DNA from: Limnanthes douglasii subsp. nivea | Lineage: Eukaryota; Streptophyta; Magnoliopsida; Brassicales; Limnanthaceae | Direction of reading: 5' to 3' | Assembly: GCA_036936605.1 (NCBI GenBank) | Contig: JAUPFV010000004.1 | Coordinates: forward strand, 180,686,807-180,750,806 | DNA length: 64,000 nt | In this document: positions 24,382 through 34,808 of the stretch, piece after piece | Numbering within the stretch: position 1 is the stretch's first letter | Layout of the letters: every line of letters starts with the position of its first letter | Made by a program: the position numbers and the translations under genes | The notes under the pieces: model-generated | Seen by the model: the letters and a program-made list of their open reading frames with translations, nothing else | Databases searched by the model: none | Told to the model about the DNA's origin: nothing

Positions 24382-24850
24382 TTATGTTATTATGTCAATA
24401 ACCACACCCTTCTTGGTGTGAAAAACTGTTGCATATGACTCCCTAGCCATCTGTTGGCTGCTTTGAACGACCCTTACGCGATCCCCAATTATAAATTTCA
24501 GGTATTGATGAATTGTATTAGCTACAACATGCATTCGTGATAGCCATGATCTCCCAAAAATAGCATTATAGATAGTCGGACAATTTACTACTATAAACAA
24601 AACTTTAACTTTTTTCTTAAATGGACCACGACCTAGTAAAACTTCACCTTCAAATTCTCCAACAACTTGTACTATCACCCCAGTAAATCCTATTATAGTA
24701 TGTTCAGATGAAATAATCAGTAGAGGATTATGTATAATCTCATATGTGGACAGAAACAACAAATTAGTTGAACTAGTAGTATCAATGAGTCATCTTCGAA
24801 TCTCATTGCTCGTTATTTCTGCTCCGATCACTACTGCATCTTCATGAGGA
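24382..24850 (-). pseudogene. E0 retroviral-type aspartic protease remnant
   Basis: The segment reads HTIIGFTGVIVQVVGEFEGE, then LLGRGPFKKKVKVLFIVVNC and YNAIFGRSWLSRMHVVANTI. These match the protease C-terminal half of E1 and E2 (IIGFTGATANVIGEFEG, AIFGRSWLAKM). The active-site part, upstream toward 24850, is interrupted by a stop near 24789. It would have cut the gag-pol polyprotein. Confidence 0.75.
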
Positions 24851-24899
24851 CCATTTATCCCTGTTTGATCGTCTTCATAAAGTAAAATAAAGGGTGCAA

Positions 24900-26930
24900 C
24901 ACTCTTTCCATAAAAATGAGTATACATTCCTCTTTCCAGCTGAGTAGTTCAACTTACCGCATGCCTTTTTCTGAAAATGTTAGTCTTCCCAGCCATAATA
25001 TCTCCTCCAAATATTTCCAAAGACTCAAAATATTCACATAAATTGCAAATATATCCTTGTACCATCGGCTCATTCACTACCAACATTACCCTTCAATCTG
25101 GAATTGGATCAAGGTATTTCCATAGATACATCAATTCCCTTCTTAGGGTTAGCAAACAACAACGTATTTCCCTACTTCGAAGCCAAATTTACAACATACT
25201 GGCATGTGTATTAGCGTTCGAATTATTTCGACCACTTTCATGTCCTTTAACAAAAGTTGTCAACTTACCATTTTCTATCACAATTTGAATTTATTTTTTT
25301 AGAGCTATACAATTTGATGTACCATGCCAACTTCATTGTGGTATTTAATATTTTTATCATTTTGCTCCTCCCGTGGTATATTTATTGGTGAAGGTTTTCA
25401 AAAATTAACATGGTTTTTAGTTATTTAAAAAATTATTACCACATTTTTGGTCAAATCTGCACAATTCTCTAGTCTTGCTCACTAATTTGACTTAACCTGA
25501 AGTGGTTGGTAGTTAGAAGGTTATGATGGTCCTGACCAAATAGGTAAATTAGTGGATACATTTGGGCATAATGGTCCTTGGGAATACGAAGTAATACCCT
25601 GATAACCCTGACTGGTGGGAGTATTTCCTTGTCCTAAGTTCCTCTAAGATAAACTAGGTTTGATCCAAACCCTTGTTGATTCATCCACTTTAATCTACTT
25701 CTCTACTTGTTCCATTAAAGCCCCAAAAGTTAGTTTTCATTTCCTCATAGTTTCATTTGTTAAATCTCCAAGGAGCAGTCATTGTCTAAAAGTTGCGCAT
25801 GCTACCTGGTCGTCACAGTCATCTAACTCTTTCTTGGTTAACACAAAGCATCTAATTTAATCTTTCATTTTTTCTCAAATAACATATTTGCATTGAATTA
25901 TAGTATTCCCATTAGCTCGAATTTCTTTACTCCCAACAAACTGTATTCGGAAAGATGTATAAAATATCTTAAAGTTAGTCCCTGTTGTACCATTTCAAGG
26001 GTGTTCCCTTGAAATTTTATGAAAATTCCATACACACTAGCTTTTCATCATCCTCGAAAATTCATAATGTAGTTTTCAAATTATTCAATATGGTCGTCAA
26101 GATCTTGTGTACCATCGAAATTTTCAACTTTAGTAATGTTAAAATGATTCGGAAGTGGTATCGATATAGCACATGTGATATAAGAGAAGTAATCCAATAT
26201 ATTCTTTATCTGTATTGATTACCTCATATTCCACTTCCCATAATTGTGTACAAGATTTGCTATGTTTGATTAGTGTATTGATTGGCCATATTATACTCAA
26301 AGAGTGGATTTTTCAGTCACGAGTCTATATTCATATGGTTTTTGAGATTTATGCCCTTTCGAGAATTCAGAGAAAGATTATCATGCCTCTTCGAAGAATG
26401 CTTGTCCTTTTATATTATGTAAGAATCACCTTTCTCAAGATTTTGGGGAACTTCCTCAAAATATGACCGAAGAGACTCATTTGTATCTGCCGGATATATT
26501 GATGCTTGTTTTTCTTCTCCTTCCTAGAAGAATGGTATCCCTTTTCTGACTGAAATTGTACTTCTTGACGATCGCCCATTGCTCGGTGAATATTGTGAGA
26601 CTCGTCAGATTGGTCTTACAAATATTTCTTCTCATTTACTCATTGCACCCCATATTATACCCTATAAAATTTAACCAGTTGTTCCCTCTAATCAAGTTGG
26701 TCATTCAAATAAGTTATTCTTTTTAATAATTGATTCTACTGATCCTCAACATTAGACTAATCGGGTCGACCATTTACTTGGATTCCATTTCGATCTTAAT
26801 CTCTGCCCATTCTTGACTTTACTACCTTTCATTCGACAAATACCGTTACATAATTTGAGCTTCAAGAAATTTTTTATGTTTTCTGATCGCTTGTTTCTTT
26901 GGTTTTAGATTTCAAACCTAGGTACCAAGT
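24900..26930 (-). pseudogene. E0 gag remnant
   Basis: Minus-strand fragments correspond to the gag segments of E1 and E2. The stretch around 25850-25700, containing KLTFGALMEQVEK-like and NETMRK-like pieces after allowing frameshifts, matches LADETTRRRALTFGALMAQV of E1. The region from 26930 to about 26220 should hold the leader and gag N-terminus but is too decayed to align by eye. Many stops; no function expected. Confidence 0.6.
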
Positions 26931-26953
26931 GTGTCTCCCATTGTAGTCACCAA

Positions 26954-27333
26954 TGATAAGTCTAAGTAATTTTAAGGGAAAAGAGAGGTTTACAGAGATT
27001 TATGCTTTGATTAAGAGTGATTTTAGAGAGATAAAGTTTATCAAGAGTACTAGTGAGAGAAAGTAGTTAAAAGTAAAAAGTCTTAAATAATCCTCGTTCC
27101 CAAGAAAAGTACACATATTTATAGGTGACGTGGTTAAATGTAACAGATCTTGATTTATTATGTGGATAATTCACCTCACTTTAGTACTTAGCACAAACAT
27201 ATTTATCACAAATTATACATCTAATCCTTTATATTTACATTTTAAACCAAATCTCCCTTATATATTATAAACTAATCATTTTACATATTGTAAAATAATT
27301 ATGCTTACTCCTTATTTATATATATCCTCATCA
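26954..27333 (-). repeat. LTR of old element E0 (5' LTR in minus orientation)
   Basis: Read on the minus strand, this 380-bp segment starts TGATGAGGATATATAT and ends ACTTATCA. It is directly followed by TTGGTGACTACAATGGGAGA, a mutated version of the primer-site string TTGGCGCCGTCTGTGGGAAC that follows the E2 LTR. The TGATGAGG start matches E2 and resembles E1 (TGATAAGG). No partner LTR was found at the left end of the element, so the boundary rests on these termini alone. Confidence 0.65.
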
Positions 27334-28586
27334 TGTATAGTAAGTTTATAATCGTATGTTTCTCTCATACGACTTAAATAAAATAAAATTTAAATTTGTT
27401 AGAATAAAATAAAAGTTAACATATATGATCATATGTTTTAAAAGTGCATTATACTATGTCTCCCATATGTAAATTTTAGCTTTATTATTACCACGTACTT
27501 CCATATTTTGTAGTCCATTTTTTGTATACTTGAAAATAACCGCGGAATCCGAGTTTGAGAATGAATTCTTTTTTTAGGTATTTAAGTCTCCCACTCATTA
27601 CTTAGAGCCCATGTATATTAGAGTTGAACATGAGATGATCCCATGGCCAGATCAAAATTGGTATAAAATACTGGTTTCGACTGTGCATAAACAATAACTT
27701 GTTCTTGGATCAAGTTATTATTTCATATGGTATGTGATACCTCAATTTGATCTATAATCTGAAAAATAATTTTTTTCAATCAAATGAGCTCCAAAACACA
27801 AAAACATGTTGAGGTAGCAAATGTTATATATTTGTTATCATTTCACAAATCATTGCACAAGTTTCACATATATTAGTTTTCCACGTTTCACAACATATAT
27901 GTTATATGTTTCGCAATTGTTATCATATATATATATATATTATTAGGTTAGTCTTGAAAACGATATGAACAAGCATGTAAAGTAACCTGGTAATAAGACA
28001 ATTCATACCACGACATGCTTTGGAAGACATAATTAATTTTATTTAATAGTTATGTGACAAAATAAGCCACGTAAGTTTTGTAGATATCAGTTTACCATAT
28101 CCGGTAGCCAACATCCTACATATTTAGTACATAAGATATATATGGTTTTGCATATGCATTGCAAATATTTTGCAAGCATTATCATAAAATTTAGTATTAC
28201 TAGTTTAGGTTGGAAAATGATAAAAAAAATATAGGCTAAAGTTTCACTCAAATCTTCATCCTATGACATAAAAAATCTAGGATAAATTTAACATACTGAT
28301 CATAACAAAATCAATAGATCAGTGGTTGGACTGACAAAAATTAATTCATTAGTGATTTGTCGATATAATTCATTTTATCCACCAATTATGTGGTGTATGA
28401 AAATTTGATAGTCTAATGCGACAAAATATTGTATGAAGTTCACTAAAATTGAGGCGTTTTTCTTTCAAATTTGCTATAATCTGGTGATATACTCTCACAA
28501 ATTTGTCGTTTCCGACAAATTCCCAAGTCATGTGTAAAATGTAATATGCCTTATGTTGTGAAATTATGTATCTTTCAAGACACAAG

Positions 28587-28760
28587 TTACCTAGGTTTCG
28601 CAGTTCAAATATCTTAATTTCACATAATATATGTTTTCTAGCTTCGAAGTTCAAATATACTAATTTCACAAGATATTTGTTGCCTAGTTTTTGTACTTTA
28701 AATGTATTAATTTTACAAGAAATGAGTTACTTAGGGTTGTCAATTCAAATACGACGTATA
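28587..28760. repeat. ~47-bp tandem repeat, about 3.6 diverged copies
   Basis: Units begin near 28587, 28634, 28680 and 28727. Each follows the pattern TTRCCTAG, then GTTCAAATAT, then TAATTTCACAAGATAT. Copies differ by substitutions and short indels; the fourth is partial. Confidence 0.7.
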
Positions 28761-30970
28761 GTTTTGCACCTCAAGTATCCTAAAACCTGACATGTAAAAA
28801 TCTATCAAAGTTACCTATATTGTGCTTGGTAATATATATATGTTAAGTTTCAGAAATAACATCTTCATATGCTTCATTGTCGAGGTGAAGAACAGTACGA
28901 AGCTCTGCATTCATCATTTCGCTATGAGTCTAAAACCCATTTACGATACCAGACAATGATAATATACCTTATAATTTTCAAAAACACAAACTTAACTTTG
29001 ATTTAAAAGATTGTTTTCTTTATGTGTTAAAAAGCTAGAAAATTTATGGATTCAAAATCACTAACCTCTAAGTTAATGGTTGTATATTTATTTTTTAAAG
29101 AAAAAAAGTCTCAAATATTAGTTTGTGATTTTGCTAGAGAAGTTGGAAGATAAATTATGGTAACTATGCATAATGATTGAATTTATATGCTGCGTTTTTT
29201 TCTAATAGGTGTTATTCGTCCAAACCAGTACGTATAGTAAAAAATATATCATTATAGCACCATCACAAATAGTACTAATGTTTGTTTATGGTAACAACCA
29301 TTTTAAAAAAATAAGTTGTTTTTATTATGAAATTGCTACATAAAAAAAATCCAAAATTGTTATTCGTAGTTGTAACAAATTTTGAGCATTTTTCTACCAA
29401 ATGGTTGGCAAAATTTATGCAATCTTACCTTCCGCAGGATGTTTGACAAACTTAGGTAGATTTTTCTATTTTTGGCATAAATAATAATTCTCTTTTTTTG
29501 GATAGTAGTTTTCGTCAATTATTGGATTAATAATACAATAAGTAAAAAAAGGTGTGTATACATATATAGAAATACCAACATCAAATGATGGAATAATGGT
29601 GTGTCATAATATTTTATACACGTAAACATACAATATAAAAGAATTATATATGTTAAAATATCTTCTCAAACTAATAATGGTAAAATGAGAACCGTCAAAG
29701 TTTTTCCGAGAAATTTCCAAGTTCATTTCAAACTCCAATTAATTCCTAATAACTAAGAAATATGTTTCGGGTCGGTTGCATTCAATGACATTTTATAATC
29801 TTTCTCAAGTGGTTGCTAATTGTTTATGCTACTAACTGTTCGATGTGTTGATGCTCGGTTTTCTACTTCAAAGCGAATTCCCATAGGTGTTCCTTGTCGT
29901 GATGCTTTTCCAGCAAGTCCAGGTCGGTTGTAATCAATCATTACCGCCAACCATTATAAAAACCCGACAAAAACCAATCAAAGCATCAACAACAATCTTA
30001 ATTGTAAAAAATATTACCCAATTGAAAACAATACAAAACTCTAATATAAATAATACCAAAACAATTTAAATTTGGAAATAATACTACCAAAAGAACTAAC
30101 AATTCTTATTTAACAAACAAAAAACCAACCTACCATATCATAGCTTCACACTTTAGCTGCGTGACAAAAAAACACTTTCAATAGCTCTAAAAATAAATGA
30201 AAGCCATTGGAGATGAAACCACCAAGCAATAACTCATAGCTTTGTAACAATTCTTTCTCTCTCCTCTTTCCTTAATTTTTTTCATTTTCTCTCTTCATTT
30301 TCTATTTCCATCTTTCTTTCCAATCTTCATATGAAACCCCAACAAATTTTAATAAAACAAATACGCAATTTAAGAAAAATAACTATAAACATAAATGTTT
30401 TAATAATAAAAATTTATGACGATAAAATTTATTGCCAAGCTCGTGCCATTGAATTTTTTTCATGGTTTATCAAAAGAAACTAATGTTGGATAATTGAAAA
30501 TAATAAAATGTTGGATAATTGAAAATAATAGTTTTTAATTATAGAAATAAAATTTAATCTGGTTAATAAAATTATTATCTGTCTCTCTACCACTCCAGAA
30601 TCAAACTCTAATCCAGCTTATAAAATTCACATACACCGAAATAGAAAAAACAACTAATTAGAATAAAAACAGAACATATAAATCGATATAGAAGGAAGAA
30701 AAAAAAATAGAAAACCAAAATTTGTAAGTAAATGACAACTTCATGATTCATTTTTTATTATTGTATTAGTAATATGTAATTAATATATGAATAGAAAATC
30801 TCAATTTAACTCTCTATATATATTATTTGTTATAAATATTAATATTTTAGAAATTAAAAAATAATAATTATAATATATATATATATAGATAGATATATAT
30901 ATATATATAAATATATAATATAATATTTGTTATTATGGTATTCATGGTCCTAAATTGTGAAGTTGGATTT

Positions 30971-31060
30971 GTAAAAGGAATAGTTCGGTAGATTGGTATT
31001 TTGAAGGGTTTTTAGGTAAAAAGAATAGTTTGGTAGATTGGTATTTTGAAAGGTTTTTAG
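30971..31060. repeat. 45-bp tandem duplication
   Basis: Two adjacent 45-bp copies (30971-31015 and 31016-31060) start GTAAAAGGAATAGTTCGGTA and GTAAAAAGAATAGTTTGGTA and differ at three transitions. Confidence 0.85.
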
Positions 31061-34000
31061 TGTAATTGAAAAAAGAAAGAGAAAAAAAATTAAAGATTCA
31101 ACGATTTTTATTTATAATTTTTTTATTATAAAAAAGTAAACATAAAATTATCCTAAATTAAATATTTTTTTTAAGCAATATAACTATTGTATTAAATGAA
31201 ATAATGTTCAGTACATAAGAGGCCCAACTATATCAGACCTTTGAAAGAAATTACAAAGCCCAATACTAGGCAATAGGGAAAGAAAAGAAACCCTAATTCC
31301 CTAATTATACTGAGATCGAACCCTAATTAGAAAAACCCTAATTTCCTTTATTTTTCAGCGCCTTCTCTCTTTCACCTCAATGAAACTCTTCCATACATGA
31401 ACCCTAGCCTGGATCAATGTATCCAACACCCAAACTTTCAAGCATCAAAATCGCTAATAACGAATTTGGTACTTGATTGCAATTGAAAGCCCAGTTTCTT
31501 CTCACTTTCAGCGAATGCTTCGAAACCCAATCTGCCGCCATATTTTCTGTTCTAGATACGTGACTGATTTTCATGGATGGATTCAACATTTCTTTGCACA
31601 ATGTGCATCCTTGGCAAAGAGATTCACCTGAAGAGATTTGGTACACCAGTGACAAACTATCCACATCAATGTCGACTTTTGTCCATCCTCTCATGTAGCA
31701 CAACAATAGAGCTTCCATCAGGGCACGCCTCTCTGCCTGAAATGGTGTGAGCTTTCCAAACGTGAATCCAGCTCCTTCTATGCAACATCCTGTATGATCC
31801 CGAACGACTACTCCTCCAGTCGCCTCTCCAGTGAAATCGCAAGCTCCATCAGCATTTATTTTGAGTCGTCCCAGAGCAGGAGCTCTCCAGCATCGGTAAG
31901 AAACCTTTCTCTTGCATATAGATAATGCACCTAGTTTCAGTCCTGCATCTTCAACACCAACCCAATGCTTAGCCCTTAGTTTTAAGTCTATGGATAAGAT
32001 AAATCTGTTAATTCTATTGACCACATTTTGAAAGCTGTCGATAGTTTTATCAAATTTACTGTGATTTCTATTATACCAAATAGTCCATAATATCAACTGA
32101 GGCACAATATGTGTGATGTGTAATTTACAGTGAGTAGACTTGAACTAAACCCATAGCATATGCCTAAGACCCATATATCTTCTTACTGGTATTTTGAACA
32201 ACATTCCATAGTAGTTCCATATGGGCCAAGCGTAGCTGCAATTGATGAAGAGGTGGGAAGCATCTTCACAATTGCAGCAAAACTGGCACTTAGAAACTAT
32301 GATGAAATGTTTTTTCAAGAGTATACTGTCAACTGGAATGAAATTCTTAAGTAGCTTCCAGCTAAAAAATGAAAATTTTGTTGGCATAAAACTGTGCCAA
32401 ATCTTTTTAAAGAAAAAAGAAATACTGTTTTTTGTTCTAATGTTTTCCCAGGTTTTCTTTGTGCTAAATCTCATATCTTTTGATAAACTCCATTTTATAC
32501 TATCCTCCTTATCAGGAGAGATTTTAACACTTTGTATGTGTTGTTGTCTCTCACTAGATAGAGAGGATAGTAAACTGAAATCCCAGCTTTCATTTTTCCA
32601 AAAAGTTTTAACTTTAGCTGGAAGATACCATAAGTTTTCAGCATTAATTATGGGAGGCATCTCATGCCATGAGTCCCTCCAAAAATCTACATTTCCACAG
32701 CCTATTTTCCATTGAACATACTGCTCTGCCCTCTCTCTAACAGAACATAAACCTTTCCACACTATAGAGTCACTGACTCCACACCTAGCATTGATTGGGT
32801 GCCTCTCCAAACAATATGTTTTAGAGATTAATTCAGACCAAAGGGAACACCCTTTTCTAAAGCAAAACCAGAGCTTGTAAGCAAAGGAAAGTTGAATGTC
32901 AGACAAAAGTTTGACATTCAAACCACCCTCTTCATAGGGCTTGCAAAGATGTCTCCAGCTTGCCCAATGCATTGCACCTTCATTTACCTTTGGTCTCCAC
33001 AGAAATCTATTGAAATAAGTTTCAATTTTACATAAAATGTTCCTTGGTATGATACAGTTTTGCATCCAAAAGAAAATGATGGGATAGAGAACATGTCTTA
33101 TAAGTGACAATCTGCCACTATAAGACAGATTCTTTAAGTCCCATTCATTTATCTTATTTAGTATCTTAGATAAAAGAGGGGAGAAATGCTTCCCTTTGTT
33201 GTTTGGTGCAATTGTGATTCCTAAATAGCTGAAAGGAGCATTTTCTATCTTGTAGCCCATGGTTGCTTTAATTCTGGCAGTATGAGCCCTAGCACTTCTT
33301 TTAGAAGTAATCACCTTAGTTTTGTCAATATTTATCAGTTGCCCAGACTCATTCTGGTATTTGGTTAGCAGGTCACATAAGTTTTTGATTGCCAAAGGAG
33401 TGCTGTTGGAGAATATAACCACATCGTCTGCAAAGGCTAGACATGGTAAGATGTATCCTGCTTTAATATGAAATTGCATAGAATTATTAGAATTATAAAG
33501 ATTTGTCAGCCCTCTCAAAAGAGCTTCCTCAGCAAGGATAAAAAGACAGGGAGATAGTGGATCTCCTTGTCTTAATCCTACATTCTGAGGGAAGTATCCT
33601 GAACTTGACCCGTTAAGTAGGACTGATATCATTACATTAGAAATAAGCTTATGCACCATAGACACAATTGCATCAGAGAACCCAAAACATCTAAGTGTTT
33701 TTATGACAAAGGTGTGAGACAGCTTGTCAAACGCCTTTGTCATATCCAATTGTAAAATAATGTTGCCTTTAGAAGGCTTTCTATCCATGTTATGAAGCAT
33801 TTCTTTAATCACTAAGATATTCTCATGAACAAGCCTTTCTTTTACAAAGGCAGACTGTCCTCTAGATACAATTGTAGGTAGTAAATAAGAAATTCTCCTA
33901 TTGATAAGAGCAGAATAAAATCTATTAACAATGGTACACATGCTTAACGGTCTAAAATTATTCCATGTAATAGGATTGGCTACTTTGGGGACCAATACTA

Positions 34001-34408
34001 TCCCAGTAGCAAAAACACCCTTTGGTATAGGTGCACCAGAAAGGTATGCATTTATAGACTTACAAAGATCAACATTTATTATTTCCCAGCAGTGCTTTAG
34101 GAAAAAGGTGTTGAAACCATCTATTCCTGGAGCACTGTCTTTCTTCATTCCATTTAAGACAGTTCTAATTTCCTCACTAGATGTAGGTTTACCAATCTCA
34201 GCATTATCACAGTCCCTAACAATATTAGGGATATTATTTAGAATTGAATCCTGCTCATTAACAAGCTGTTTATTATCAGGAACATCTGAGAGGATGGCTT
34301 TGAAATGTGACACTGCAGAAGAAGCAATATCACCTTGGTCAGTAATCCAGACATCCTTATCTTTTATTCCTACAATAACATTTTTCTTTTTCTTCTTTGT
34401 GACATAAC

Positions 34409-34738
34409 TGATGAGGGCGGAATCCGCCGATCCAAGCAATAGGGGTAAAAATGCAGTAGATAATAGTTGATGGGATTAATCGAGTGTTTAAAGTCTTTCA
34501 AGGACTAATTTACAACAATGTAATAATAAGAAGGGCTTCATTGAAATGCGATGAACGGCCCACTAGTAGGTTAAATGGGTCCACCTTATTTTACTATAAA
34601 AGGATGACCCACTTGCCCAAAAAAGGGGTATTGAATATTACTTTCTCAGATTCTACTTTATCTCTCTACACTTTCTCTCTCTAGTCATATCAGGTCCCAG
34701 ATCCAAAATATATTCTTTTGACAGCAATTCACTCATCA
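34409..34738 (+). repeat. E2 5' LTR
   Basis: 330 bp; the copy at 45084-45413 is identical by eye. A TATA box TATAAAAG lies at 34595-34602, the likely sense promoter. Confidence 0.97.
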
Positions 34739-34739
34739 T

Positions 34740-34757
34740 TGGCGCCGTCTGTGGGAA
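34740..34757 (+). other. E2 primer-binding site
   Basis: TGGCGCCGTCTGTGGGAA begins one base inside the 5' LTR. TGGCGCC complements a tRNA 3' end of the type ...GGCGCCA; the exact tRNA is not identified here. This string is typical of Tat-lineage elements. Confidence 0.75.
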
Positions 34758-34808
34758 CAGTGATACCGAAAAGGAATCTTCTGTTCTTTGAAAATCACAC
34801 TGTACGGG

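Larger units (their letters stand above)
11306..27333 (-). mobile_element. Old Tat-type Ty3/Gypsy element E0 (minus), split by E1
   Basis: On the minus strand the order is LTR (26954-27333), primer-site relic, gag (24900-26930), protease (24382-24850), RT (24300-24053 then 13608-13147), RNase H (12772-12180) and integrase (12154-11306). The younger element E1 sits inside the RT domain at 13609-24047. Flanking RT segments rejoin across it: the segment ending WTANRVLVKNKNKKLRM on the right continues as INFTNLNKVCLKDP on the left. The C-terminal part of integrase and the second LTR are missing at the left end. All coding regions are broken by stops and frameshifts, so E0 is the oldest layer of this nest. 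Confidence 0.85.
27334..31149. other. AT-rich intergenic DNA with short tandem repeats
   Basis: No gene was recognised in 3.8 kb. Visible structures are (AT)n stretches near 27928-27945 and 30870-30925, a ~47-bp tandem repeat at 28587-28760, a 25-bp direct repeat near 30482-30530 and a 45-bp duplication at 30971-31060. ORFs such as 28370-28669 lack domain-like composition. Confidence 0.5.

Noticed and set aside
32242..32715. 157-codon plus-strand ORF, and 33931-34407 plus
   Set aside because: Both are antisense to the intact LINE-2 RT frame, which shows the family motifs.
34484..34684. Identical 66-residue ORFs at 34484-34684 and 45159-45359
   Set aside because: They lie entirely within the two E2 LTRs; identity reflects LTR identity, not a gene.
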